Shown: positions 1 through 9,466, counted from the first letter of the stretch. The stretch is DNA of 33,247 bases from CAZQQN01 sp964549595 (GCA_964549595.1 CAZJWK010000021.1:1-33247), one strand, 5' to 3'. Made by a program: numbers and translations. The notes: generated from the letters alone by a model not told the origin.

Positions 1-3000
1 GCTTTTCCTGTAAGGCATACTCACGAGTTTCCAGAGAAGGGTGATTTTGTTCGGCCATTTTTATGGCTTTATCCAGGGTTAGGGAACGTACGCCTTCTTT
101 TTTGTCTTCGGATTGGGCTTGAAGCAATCCCGGCAATAAAAACAATCCTGCCAGGATAATGAGGGATTGATTTTTAACAGGTGATAAAAGGGCTTTCCTT
201 TTAAAACCCCCTTCAACCAATGAGTAGATAATGGGGAGAATAACCATCGTCAGCAAGGATGCAGTAATCAGTCCTCCGATTACCACGGTGGCCAGCGGTC
301 TTTGAACCTCTGCCCCTGTGGATGCCGAAACAGCCATTGGCAGAAAGCCAAGGGCATCTGTTGAAGCCGTTAGCAATACAGGCCTTAACCGCCTGTCTGT
401 ACCTGTAAGTATTCGCTTAAAGACATTCCGGACCCCTTCCCTTTTCAATTCATTCAAAAAGCTTATCAAAACAATACCATTTAACACTGCTATCCCTGAC
501 AGGGCAATAAACCCTACCGAGGCTGAAATGCTGAAGGGCATATCCCGGAAATACAGTGCAAAGATGCCACCTATCCAGGCCAGAGGAATCGCTGTAAATA
601 CCATAAGGCTTTGTTTTATGGAATTAAAAGTGATGAAGAGCAAGACGAGTATTAAGCCGAGCGCCAGCGGCACTACCAGCATCAAGCGTTTTCTTGCGGC
701 TTGCAGGTTTTCAAAATCCCCGCCGTAGGAAACACTGTAGCCCGGCGGTAAATTAAGACCCTTATCAAGTTTTTGCTGAATGGCGTTGACCAGAGAAGCA
801 ACATCCCGGTCTCCTGCATTGACAGATACTACAATCCGGCGTTGAATCTGATCACGGGAAATCTGAGCCGGTCCTGTTTCATAACGGATATTAGCGATAG
901 ACGACAAGGGGACTTGCCCTCCGTTATCGGTTTTGACATAGAGGTTACGGATATCTTCCAGGCTTTGACGGTGCTTTTCCTGTAACCGGACGACCAGGTC
1001 AAACCTGCGTTGTCCTTCGTAGATAGTTCCTGCTTTTTGCCCTGAAAATCCGGCACTTAGGACCTGATTGGCCTGCTTAATGTCAATTCCGTATTCCCCC
1101 ATTTTCTTGCGGTTATAGTCTACAACCATTTGCGGTAAGCCTGTTACCTTTTCCACACTCATGCTTTGAATTCCCTCAATATCAGACAAAAGCTGCTCAG
1201 CACGATCACCTTTTTCCTGTAGAGTTTGCAAGTCATCACCAAAGATTTTAACTGCAATATCTGCTTTTACACCGGTAAGGAATTGGCTGATCAGCATTTC
1301 TATGGGTTGAGAAAAAGAATAATTAACCCCGGGTATGACTTGCAATTCTTTTTGGATCTTGTTGATAAGCTCATTTTTGGAAGCGGCTTTTGTCCAACCT
1401 TCTTTTGGCTTAAGCGTGACAAACATATCGGACATTTCAAGAGACATCGGATCTGCCGGCACTTCGCCTGTTCCAATCCTGGTAGCCACTTCCTTTACTT
1501 CATCAGGGAACTCATCAAGGAGAATGTTTTCTGCCTGGGTAGTAGTTTTAATGGTTTGATCAAGAGATGTTCCCGGCTGTAAAATTGGGTGAACCACAAT
1601 GCTGCCTTCGTCCAGTTGTGGCATAAAAACCGCACCCATTCTGGAAAAAACAATGCCACCTAAAATCAAAAGTAAGATAGCTGCTCCAAGTACTGCATAC
1701 CGGAATTTGAGGCCAAAATGAATGACGGGCTTATAGAGGGCTCTCACAACATTCATGATTTTTTCGGAGATGTTGGTTTTATTTTGAGCGGAAGGCTTTA
1801 ACAGCAATGCAGCCATCATCGGTACATAAGTTAAGCACAGGAGCATAGCTCCGATTAGGGCAAAACCGAAAGTAAGGGCCATTGGCCGGAACATCTTGCC
1901 TTCAACACCGGTCAGCGTAAGGATCGGAATAAAAACGATTAAGATGATCACCTGGCCGAAAAATGCCGTCCGCATCATCCGGCTTGAGGAATCAATAGCC
2001 AATTGGTCAATTTCCCATCTTCTTTCTTTCCCTTTTAGCCGGTTTATCAAATCATTCTTAATGAATAATTGATACACGGCAAATTCCACTATGATAACCG
2101 CACCATCCACTATAATCCCAAAATCCATAGCCCCGAGACTCATGAGGTTGGCGTTAATATTAAAAAGGTTCATCATGGCCAGGGCAAAAAGCAGCGAAAG
2201 CGGAATGACCGAAGCTACGATGAGTCCCGAACGCCAATTACCTAATAACAATACCAGGACGAAAATGACGATAATACCCCCCAGCGCCAGGTTCTCTGAA
2301 ACCGTACTGGTGGTTTTGTTGATTAGCTTACTCCGGTCAATAAGAGGTTTAACTTCCACGCCTTTCGGCAGGGTCTTTTTAATTGCTTCCATACGCTCTT
2401 TCACTTTCTGAATCACCTGCCAGGAATTTTCCCCTTTGAGCATCATAGCCTGGCCTGCAACGGCCTCTCCTTTGCCATTGTAAGTGAAAGCTCCCAGGCG
2501 GGTAGCATTACCGAATTGTACCTTGGCAATATCTCCTATAAATACCGGATGCCCATTATAGTTGGTCACTCGTATATTACCTATATCTTCAAGGGACTTT
2601 GCCAATCCTTCACCCCTGATGTAATATGCATTGGTATTTTTTTGTATATAGCTCCCGCCGGCATTGGCATTGTTCTTTTGCAGGGCTTTATAGACTTCAG
2701 CGATGGTGATATCCATGCTTTTAAGTTTGTCGGGATTAACGGCCACTTCGTATTGTTTGAGGTAGCCACCCCAGCTATTGATCTCCACCACCCCTTCAAT
2801 TCCGGACATTTGCCGTTTGATCATCCAATCCTGTATAGACCGTAATTCTCTGTTGTTGTAAGCCGTATCATAGCCGGGTTTGGTTGTTACGACCCATTGG
2901 TAAATCTCCCCAAGCCCGGAAATTATGGGTCCCATTTCCGGTTCCCCAAGCCCTTCCGGGATTTTATCCTCGGCCGCTTTGATTTTTTCCTGGATTAATT

Positions 3001-3322
3001 GACGGGGCAGGTAAGTCCCCATATCATCCTTGAAAACAACCGTAACTACTGAGAGTCCGAATTTAGAAACTGACCGTATTTCCTTCACACCCGGCAAATT
3101 GGCCATTTCCTGCTCTACGGGGTAAGTAATGAACTGCTCAACTTCCTGGGTGGCCAAATCCGGTGAAACAGTCATCACCCTTACCTGGTTACTTGAAATA
3201 TCCGGTATAGAATTGATCGGTAAACGCTGAAAGGAAAATATGCCCCACACAATCAGGGCTATCGTGAGGAGCCCGATTACCATTTTATTGTTAACAGAAA
3301 ATGCAATAATTTGCTTGATCAT
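1..3322 (-). CDS. CusA/CzcA-family heavy-metal RND efflux pump fused to TolC-like domain (3' end outside window)
   Basis: Proton-driven inner-membrane pump that expels metal cations through a tripartite envelope complex. The reading frame is open from the ATG at 3322 to the window edge (1107 codons), starting MIKQIIAFSVNNKMVIGLL, the usual first RND helix. TM4 carries the proton-relay motif DFGIIVDGAVIIVE with D400, D406 and E413, almost the same numbering as CzcA D402/D408/E415. The DFG...DGA form is the one known from divalent-cation pumps (Co/Zn/Cd/Ni) rather than the Cu/Ag form, so divalent export is an inference. The pump part ends near residue 1035. The frame then continues into a hydrophobic signal-like segment (about 1050-1069, ending LLQAQ) and a TolC-type start, LTLDKAIKMAEQNHPSLE. 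Known Bacteroidota CusA proteins of about 1,440 residues have such a fusion. The small gene at 3630-3971 lies upstream on the same strand. Confidence 0.93.
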   Translation of the reverse strand, partial: MIKQIIAFSVNNKMVIGLLTIALIVWGIFSFQRLPINSIPDISSNQVRVMTVSPDLATQEVEQFITYPVEQEMANLPGVKEIRSVSKFGLSVVTVVFKDDMGTYLPRQLIQEKIKAAEDKIPEGLGEPEMGPIISGLGEIYQWVVTTKPGYDTAYNNRELRSIQDWMIKRQMSGIEGVVEINSWGGYLKQYEVAVNPDKLKSMDITIAEVYKALQKNNANAGGSYIQKNTNAYYIRGEGLAKSLEDIGNIRVTNYNGHPVFIGDIAKVQFGNATRLGAFTYNGKGEAVAGQAMMLKGENSWQVIQKVKERMEAIKKTLPKGVEVKPLIDRSKLINKTTSTVSENLALGGIIVIFVLVLLLGNWRSGLIVASVIPLSLLFALAMMNLFNINANLMSLGAMDFGIIVDGAVIIVEFAVYQLFIKNDLINRLKGKERRWEIDQLAIDSSSRMMRTAFFGQVIILIVFIPILTLTGVEGKMFRPMALTFGFALIGAMLLCLTYVPMMAALLLKPSAQNKTNISEKIMNVVRALYKPVIHFGLKFRYAVLGAAILLLILGGIVFSRMGAVFMPQLDEGSIVVHPILQPGTSLDQTIKTTTQAENILLDEFPDEVKEVATRIGTGEVPADPMSLEMSDMFVTLKPKEGWTKAASKNELINKIQKELQVIPGVNYSFSQPIEMLISQFLTGVKADIAVKIFGDDLQTLQEKGDRAEQLLSDIEGIQSMSVEKVTGLPQMVVDYNRKKMGEYGIDIKQANQVLSAGFSGQKAGTIYEGQRRFDLVVRLQEKHRQSLEDIRNLYVKTDNGGQVPLSSIANIRYETGPAQISRDQIQRRIVVSVNAGDRDVASLVNAIQQKLDKGLNLPPGYSVSYGGDFENLQAARKRLMLVVPLALGLILVLLFITFNSIKQSLMVFTAIPLAWIGGIFALYFRDMPFSISASVGFIALSGIAVLNGIVLISFLNELKREGVRNVFKRILTGTDRRLRPVLLTASTDALGFLPMAVSASTGAEVQRPLATVVIGGLITASLLTMVILPIIYSLVEGGFKRKALLSPVKNQSLIILAGLFLLPGLLQAQSEDKKEGVRSLTLDKAIKMAEQNHPSLETREYALQEK

Positions 3323-3629
3323 AGTTTGCTTATTTGTTTAATCCTTGTTTTGAAAAAGCTGGTGGAAGCGCTACCGAAGAGAAAAGCTCCAATAATTAAG
3401 TAAAGTACACAGTATTTGGTACTAAGTATTAAGTAGGATTTCTCCGGTATTAGGAGTACTAATCCATATCACCTTAATCTTGTCCCTGAAGTCAAGAAAC
3501 ACGTTGACCCTTAAATAGCTTAATCTTAGTACTTTGTACTGAATACTTAGTACTATTTCTGCGTTTTGATTCTTTTGTCTTTGCGCTTGAATCTATTCAC
3601 TCGGATACACTTCCCTTTAGGAAAAATGA
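3323..3629. other. Gene-free spacer with inverted AGTACTTAGTA-type repeats
   Basis: This 307-bp spacer separates the efflux pump from the small Cys-rich gene, both on the minus strand. No credible ORF is present. Two AT-rich arms rich in AGTACT/AAGTATT words lie at about 3393-3436 and 3519-3555. They contain a perfect 12-bp inverted repeat, GTACTAAGTATT at 3419-3430 and its complement at 3542-3553. No clear promoter could be assigned for the pump gene. Confidence 0.5.
3419..3553. repeat. Inverted repeat pair GTACTAAGTATT
   Basis: The 12-mer at 3419-3430 is exactly complementary to 3542-3553, about 110 bp apart. Each arm also carries related words (AGTACACAGTA on the left, AGTACTTTGTACTGA on the right), so each arm is itself a degenerate AGTACT repeat. 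It could be a dispersed intergenic element or a paired regulator site; nothing in the window decides. Confidence 0.5.
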
Positions 3630-3971
3630 TCAAGCACATTTAGGTGGTTGCCATCTGCCGGAGTTGGCATTTTTACAGGCACCGTCTTGAAACAAGTAAT
3701 AATTATCTACAATAAAATTTATATAAGGTGGGCAGGGATAAGCGTTGACAAACATGTTATAAACCTTACAAATCGAACAACAATCATCCATTCCACAAGA
3801 TTGAACAGGGTCTTCAGAATCCTCAAAAGTCAGAAATAGATCATAACCTGATGGGGTTACCATTTCTGCCTTTTTTTCCGATGGATCACCATTATGGCAT
3901 GCATGAGTATTACCGGAAAATAAGGCGTTCGCGATCAATAATAAAACTGCTATTTTTAGAAAAAAGCGCAT
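3630..3971 (-). CDS. Small exported Cys-rich protein, DUF6660-like
   Basis: A 113-residue protein with a clear signal peptide (MRFFLKIAVLLLIANALFSG, likely cleaved near THA-C). The mature part is rich in cysteine: C25, then a cluster CGMDDCCSIC in mid-protein, and two more before the C-terminal WQPPKCA. The length, signal peptide, Cys/His cluster and a C-terminal W-x-P-P-K resemble the DUF6660 family of small proteins often found just upstream of CusA-type pumps in Bacteroidota. That assignment is from memory of the family and not from a search. If right, the protein is periplasmic or membrane-attached and may bind metal or act as a sensor; no function is established. It lies 307 bp upstream of the pump on the same strand. 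Confidence 0.6.
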   Translation of the reverse strand: MRFFLKIAVLLLIANALFSGNTHACHNGDPSEKKAEMVTPSGYDLFLTFEDSEDPVQSCGMDDCCSICKVYNMFVNAYPCPPYINFIVDNYYLFQDGACKNANSGRWQPPKCA

Positions 3972-4519
3972 GCCGATTTTTAAACCAATTGTAATATGTA
4001 GAATAAAAAAGACCGAAAAAAGGTTTCAAAAAGCTCCTGAAATAGTAATTTGTAACGGTTTTAAATAAACACCCTTTCAGCAATTAATCCCTCATCTATA
4101 AAACCCGTCAGGGGAAAATTGTAAAATTAACTGAATTGGAAAAGGATAACGTAAAAGGCCAAAAATGCCCATTTAATGCCTACTTTAAGGATAGGCACAG
4201 GTATTCAAATGCTTTTTCCAGTGGAGTAAAATCCCAGGACTATTGTAAAATCATAAATCAACAAATACACCGAAGGAGTAACGCTTAATTTGGGTTTCCA
4301 TTAATAATTACCCTGATCATAGAGGAAAATCGAAAAAAGCAAGGTTATAGCCTGGTCATTTCTTCCATACTTGGTTTTTTATTCCCATGAGGGGGGAGAA
4401 CCTAAGTGACCTTACTTCCCTAAACCAGGCTATAACCCGAGGGTAATGAAAAAGGAACTAAAATTTTTTTAGCTTAATCATTGCCAAATTCCATTTATAT
4501 TCAATCGTATACAACTTCA
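3972..4519. other. Gene-free spacer of 548 bp
   Basis: It lies between the small Cys-rich gene and the giant PKD protein, both read on the minus strand. The part next to 3972 should hold the promoter of the Cys-rich gene, but no convincing TAnnTTTG element was found there. The part next to 4519 contains a small A/T hairpin (CTAAAA/TTTTAG near 4459-4473) and the long stem-loop at 4337-4437. Nothing else was recognised at 3990-4330. Confidence 0.5.
4330..4437 (-). terminator. Long stem-loop with T tract, likely terminator of the giant PKD gene
   Basis: GGTTATAGCCTGGT at 4343-4356 is a perfect 14-bp complement of 4424-4437. Read on the minus strand, the structure starts 83 nt after the stop codon of the giant gene and is followed by TTGCTTTTTTCG. 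The 67-nt loop can fold further: ACTTAGGTT pairs with AACCAAGT with one bulge, and TCCC with GGGA. The strand and T-run fit factor-independent termination, but the loop is far longer than usual, so it may also be a transcribed palindromic repeat element. Confidence 0.5.
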
Positions 4520-7500
4520 TTACCTAATAACCTTGACTTCTCCTTTCAAAAAATAAGCTTTTCCGTCCAATGCATAGGCCTTAACCTTATAAATGTAAGA
4601 CCCTTTTGGTACCTTTTTACCATCTTTGTAGTTGCCTTTCCATCCCACTTTCATGTCATTGGTTTTAAAGATCTGTTCACCCCATCTATTATAAACCTGC
4701 ATTTCAAACTCCCGAATGTTATCATTGCTGAAATTATCCAGTGAATTCCCTACAATTTTGAATTCATCATTCAAACCATCATCATTGGGACTAAAAGCAT
4801 CGGGCACAAAAACGCGGGACGGCATAACTGCCCAGGCCGCATTGGAAACGGATTTCTTATCATCCCTTCCGGTTGCGATTACCTTGTATCCATAAGCGGT
4901 ATCTACTTGGTCATGGATGTTTTTATCAGCATATTGGGTCTGGTTGCCGTTTACCTGAGCAATTTTCTTAAACCCATCATTTCCTTTTTTGACCTTAATG
5001 GTATAATGCTTAACCCCATTTTGCCACCCTTTGTAAGGATTCCAGTCTAAATTAATCTTATCTTCAGAAACGGAAGTCTTTAAATGAATAGAAGTGCCTT
5101 TATTAGAGAAGTTACTAAAGTCCCCGCAATGATTGGCAGCACGTATTCGGTAAGTATAAGCCCTCTGTTTTGTTTTGGCTTCGTCATCTTTGAAATGGGT
5201 ATTTTGAGTTTCCGCAAAACCAATTTCCCAATTCCCGGAGTGCTTTGATTTCCTGTCGATGACATAATGGTCCGGATTCCAACCTTTCGGCTCATTCCAT
5301 TCTGTTAGTACTTCCCCGTTTTGGACGGTAGAGCGGGTAACCAGCCGGTTTATTTCCGGGGATTTATATTCGGGAATTTGACTTGTTTGATTGGAATAGG
5401 AGGCGTAACCTCTGTTTTCATGGACAGCTGCCACCTTGTAATTATACTTCTTGCTGCACAGGCCTTTATCGCTGTATTGATTTTTATCGCCATCCACTGT
5501 AGCAACAGTTTTCAATGACTTACCGCCTTCAACACCCCTTAAAATCCGGTATTTACCAACGGCATTCCAACCTTCATAAGCCTTCCAGCTCAAGTCATTG
5601 GTGAAATGGCTATCAGTTTTTACTTGTAATTTGCTTACGCTATGAATTTTCGAAGTGTCTGTAAAAAACCCGCATTTACCTTCTATGGTCAACTTGTAGC
5701 TTGCACCCACCTGGTCTATTTTTGGGTTTAGCAGGTGCTTATATTGGGTTTTAGCCTTATCCTTAATAACCACTACTTTTTTGTTTTTAATATGGCTAAA
5801 GCCATCTTCCCGTATTAGATGATAAGCCTGGAAGCCTTTTGATTTACTTGCCTCCCAATTGATCTCCATGGTTTGTTCATCAGCCTTTCCAAAAGAGACA
5901 AATTTTAAGGATGGCTTTTCCTGAATCTTATCCAGGCTATGCACATAATTTTGCTTTTCCTCAATGGCTTGGCAGCCTTTTTTGTTGGTAACCTTATAGT
6001 TCACATGATACTTACCTGCTTTGGGATAAGATTGTGTGGTTTTTGGGTTGTTAAATACGGTATCCCCATTCTTTTCCTTCTCAAAAAACCAAGCCCTTTC
6101 CTTAATAGGAACATCCTCAGTTTTGGCTTTCCCTTTAAAGGTGACGGTTTCTTCAGGACAAATCAGCTTATTGGTACTGGAAAAATCCACATTGGGTGTT
6201 TCATGCACTTCAAGGGCATCTTTTTTGAAAAGGGTGTCTCTGCATCCTTTATTGGATTTTACGCGTAATTCAATGCTGTGATCACCTTTTTGGAAAGTTT
6301 TGATGGGCGTATTGTTTTCACTATCGATAGAGCCATTATCATTTAAATCCCATTCGGCAGTGGTTTTTAAAGCAGTCTCATTTTTAAATTGAATGTCAAG
6401 CGGTTCGCAACCTTTATTGGTATCCATTGAAAGCTTAGCTTCCGGCTTTTGGTTTACTTTAATTTTCTTATCAGCCTTCTTCAAAGCATAGCAACCTTGA
6501 CTATCCATGGCCACCATAATCGGGCGGAATGATTCGTGAGGCTTTCTATTGCCCCTTACTTTAAATTGGTGTTGAAATTGATCAGAGGAATCTATATTGG
6601 ATTGGTCATCGTAATCCATAAAAGATTGCATGTAATTTTTGCCGGTCTTTTTGAAGGATACATTCAGGGGTTCACAACCTTTTATGGTATTCATTTCAAA
6701 TTCAGGCACCGGTCCAATTACCGTTATGTATTCAGGCTTTTGGAGGCTTTTACTACAACCGTGTTTAGTCCTGGCCTTCAGATTGACATCAAAACCGCTG
6801 TTTCTTCCTCCTGAATTTTTGTTATAAACATGGGATATGTTGGTTTTTTTCGTTTTTTGTTGTACGCCATCCCCGAATTGCCAATGGTATTGCTTGACAT
6901 TATCACTGGCATCGACCTGAAAATCCACAATGGAAGGAGCACAATGATGGACAGAATCATTGGCTTTGAAATCCAGAAATACCTTTTCCACTTTAACACT
7001 ATGGGTTTGAGAATCGCGGCAGCCAAATTTATCCTGCATGGTTAACTTTAATTGAAATTCCCCGCTGTCATGGTATTGAACCTTTTGGTGCTTACTGTTC
7101 AACCCTTCCATAAATTGAATGGATTTATCGGGCGTAGACCACCGGTATTCGGCTTTTCGTCCACTCTCAAAAGATTTGTTGTTTACCGTTTCTTGTTCTT
7201 TATAACAGCCATTTTGTGAAAGTGCAAAATCCGCATCAAGCCCTCCTTTAATGTATCTTTTTTGACTATGGGTACTTTTACAGCCCATGGTGTCCTCAAC
7301 GGTAAGATGAAGATTATGGGATCCTGCTTTATTTAATTTTAGAAAAGTGGTTTTCTTTTGCGTATCCCTCAGAATAGCGTTACCTGATGAGGTTTCCCAA
7401 TGGTAATTCCTTTTCACATTGCTGGGATAAGTGTATTGGTTAACAAATTGACTCTTTACTTTCGCCTCATAAGGTAAACACTGATTCAATACCTTTTTGC

Positions 7501-9466
7501 TAAAATCAATTTGTGAACCGTGAATCCGTAAGTACCCTTTTCTTAGTGTATCAAATGCATTTACGGAATCCACAAAAGCCTGGTAATACACATCATAAAC
7601 ACCAGGCGTATCGATTTTAAAATTATATTCCTCTCCCCAACCACTGTATTTAAGCGATTTTTGCTTTTGATGGGTTATCGTCCATTTATGGCGATAATTT
7701 AACACTTCCGGTGAAGTATTTTCTTTTAAAGTGATCTGCTCCCCTGCACAATATGATTTAAAGGGTAGGATTTTATCATTGGTATCTGTCTTAATAGATA
7801 CATCAGGTTTGACCACTCCCACATCTCCACTACTACCAATGTTACTGGAAGTGGCTTTGCAACCATTTTTAGTGGAAACTTTCAGCCTCACATCATACTT
7901 TCCGGAATCCTGAAAGGTAACGTAGGGATCCCGCTTATGGGAAGTTTTAACAAGGTTGTCGGATTCATCAAAAATGGTCCAATAAATCCTTAATGAATCC
8001 TTACTACAAAAAGAATCCTCCGGAAAGCCCAAATGGATGGGGGTATTAATGGCTTGCGTTTCCAGTTCAAGTTTTAAGTTATTTTCAAACTCCTCAAGTT
8101 CTACGAAATCGGTTTTATAGGCTGTATCTACACATCCATTTTGATGATGAGCGATCAGGCTGACATCGTATTCCCCGTATTTGTAATAGCGAAATTGAGG
8201 GTTTTTCCTATACGATTTATTAAGCACCCGGTTATTATTTTTATTCCACATGGTCCACTCATAGGTCACATTGCCTGTATGAGGGGATTGGGTTTTATTT
8301 TTAAACTGAATGGTAGTAGGTACTTTGCAATTGCAGGGGGGAGTAGCCTCAAAATCGGCCTTTAAGTTCTTGACCTTTATAAAGTCCTTTTTATACAATT
8401 TCTGGTTCACTCCTTTTACTCTGTAAATGAGTAACACATCATACTTTCCCGGCTCTTCCAAAACAACGTTATACCCTTTTTTATTAACCGTATCGTAGTT
8501 TTCCGGTCCTTCCACAATCCATTTAAAGGAACCGGGAACATTGAGTTTCGAATCATTGAATAACCGCAAGGTCTCATTCGGACAAATTTCCTTTGATGCC
8601 GCATGAAAGGATAAGGGAATACTATCTGCGGTCCGGATTAACTCAGATTTCTTGGTGGAAAATTGACAACCCTTTTCAGTGGTAACCTTAAGATTCACAT
8701 CGTAATTTCCCGCCTTTTGATAAATTCTTTGCCCTGGGTTTTTCCCTTTTCCCTGCTTTTTATTGGCGCCGGGAAATTGCCATTTAAATTGATTGATGTC
8801 GTTGCGGTTGTTGGTGGATTTAAAAGAAGGCTTAAACGGCACAAAACCATTGGTATTGGACACATTAAAATCCGGGTTAACAGGATTTTCTATGTAAACC
8901 ACACTATCAAAGGTTTTAACGCCCTGACATCCCCATTTGTTAACAACCCTGATGGTGACATCTTTATAACCCGATGTTTCAAATTTATGGGTAAGTTGAT
9001 TGCCGGCTTTAGGATACCTTTTATTTTCAACAACCCAATTCCATTCTTCTATGAAATTACCCTTTGCATTGAAAGTAACCTTACCCGGCCCTTCGCATAA
9101 TAGTTTTTGGCTTGGATTTAAGCTTAGGTTATTAGGTTTTGTCCCAATATCGATATATTGTTGTTTTTTTACATGAGCAGTATTACCATTGTTTTTGTGA
9201 ACAATCATTTCAACATCAAATTGCCCTGCCCGGACAAATAATTTAGTGAGCTTCTTACGAGCAAAAAAAGTGTCCTTTTTTATAACCCAGTCCACCTGAG
9301 ATGATGAATCCACATTAACAGAGTGAAATTTCAGAATAGAGGGAATGCAATCATTCGTTTGAGAAGCCCTGAAATCAGGCCCTGAAGATGGAGTCTGAGC
9401 AGTGCTCAAACTCCAAATCAAGGATAATAGCAATACTAAAGTTAAATATTTTCTTTCTTTAATCAT
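4520..9466 (-). CDS. Giant secreted PKD/FN3-repeat protein with type B T9SS (gliding-motility-associated) C-terminal domain
   Basis: This 1648-residue protein starts with a signal peptide (about residues 1-24, cleavage after STA-Q). About 13 PKD-like repeats of 80-100 residues follow to about 1180. Each has a G-x-Y-D-V-x-L strand and a conserved Cys in GC before the next repeat; several open with CEPL, CAPS or CPEE. Four fibronectin-III-like repeats occupy about 1180-1550, two of them with a shared W-x-x-Y-x-G-W core. Residues 1552-1648 match the gliding-motility-associated C-terminal domain (CHU_C/TIGR04131): VFVPDAFSPNDDGLNDEFKI, then YNRWGEQIF and KGSYIYKV. This domain targets proteins to the type IX secretion system. 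The protein is therefore expected outside the cell or on its surface; an adhesin or matrix role is an inference. No catalytic domain was recognised. Confidence 0.93.
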   Translation of the reverse strand: MIKERKYLTLVLLLSLIWSLSTAQTPSSGPDFRASQTNDCIPSILKFHSVNVDSSSQVDWVIKKDTFFARKKLTKLFVRAGQFDVEMIVHKNNGNTAHVKKQQYIDIGTKPNNLSLNPSQKLLCEGPGKVTFNAKGNFIEEWNWVVENKRYPKAGNQLTHKFETSGYKDVTIRVVNKWGCQGVKTFDSVVYIENPVNPDFNVSNTNGFVPFKPSFKSTNNRNDINQFKWQFPGANKKQGKGKNPGQRIYQKAGNYDVNLKVTTEKGCQFSTKKSELIRTADSIPLSFHAASKEICPNETLRLFNDSKLNVPGSFKWIVEGPENYDTVNKKGYNVVLEEPGKYDVLLIYRVKGVNQKLYKKDFIKVKNLKADFEATPPCNCKVPTTIQFKNKTQSPHTGNVTYEWTMWNKNNNRVLNKSYRKNPQFRYYKYGEYDVSLIAHHQNGCVDTAYKTDFVELEEFENNLKLELETQAINTPIHLGFPEDSFCSKDSLRIYWTIFDESDNLVKTSHKRDPYVTFQDSGKYDVRLKVSTKNGCKATSSNIGSSGDVGVVKPDVSIKTDTNDKILPFKSYCAGEQITLKENTSPEVLNYRHKWTITHQKQKSLKYSGWGEEYNFKIDTPGVYDVYYQAFVDSVNAFDTLRKGYLRIHGSQIDFSKKVLNQCLPYEAKVKSQFVNQYTYPSNVKRNYHWETSSGNAILRDTQKKTTFLKLNKAGSHNLHLTVEDTMGCKSTHSQKRYIKGGLDADFALSQNGCYKEQETVNNKSFESGRKAEYRWSTPDKSIQFMEGLNSKHQKVQYHDSGEFQLKLTMQDKFGCRDSQTHSVKVEKVFLDFKANDSVHHCAPSIVDFQVDASDNVKQYHWQFGDGVQQKTKKTNISHVYNKNSGGRNSGFDVNLKARTKHGCSKSLQKPEYITVIGPVPEFEMNTIKGCEPLNVSFKKTGKNYMQSFMDYDDQSNIDSSDQFQHQFKVRGNRKPHESFRPIMVAMDSQGCYALKKADKKIKVNQKPEAKLSMDTNKGCEPLDIQFKNETALKTTAEWDLNDNGSIDSENNTPIKTFQKGDHSIELRVKSNKGCRDTLFKKDALEVHETPNVDFSSTNKLICPEETVTFKGKAKTEDVPIKERAWFFEKEKNGDTVFNNPKTTQSYPKAGKYHVNYKVTNKKGCQAIEEKQNYVHSLDKIQEKPSLKFVSFGKADEQTMEINWEASKSKGFQAYHLIREDGFSHIKNKKVVVIKDKAKTQYKHLLNPKIDQVGASYKLTIEGKCGFFTDTSKIHSVSKLQVKTDSHFTNDLSWKAYEGWNAVGKYRILRGVEGGKSLKTVATVDGDKNQYSDKGLCSKKYNYKVAAVHENRGYASYSNQTSQIPEYKSPEINRLVTRSTVQNGEVLTEWNEPKGWNPDHYVIDRKSKHSGNWEIGFAETQNTHFKDDEAKTKQRAYTYRIRAANHCGDFSNFSNKGTSIHLKTSVSEDKINLDWNPYKGWQNGVKHYTIKVKKGNDGFKKIAQVNGNQTQYADKNIHDQVDTAYGYKVIATGRDDKKSVSNAAWAVMPSRVFVPDAFSPNDDGLNDEFKIVGNSLDNFSNDNIREFEMQVYNRWGEQIFKTNDMKVGWKGNYKDGKKVPKGSYIYKVKAYALDGKAYFLKGEVKVIR

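Noticed and set aside
318..728. Plus-strand ORF of 136 residues
   Set aside because: It is antisense to the conserved RND pump frame, which reads without stops across the same bases.
8663..9100. Plus-strand ORF of 145 residues inside the giant gene
   Set aside because: It is antisense to well-supported PKD repeats; such open frames arise from the AT-rich codon pattern of the real gene.
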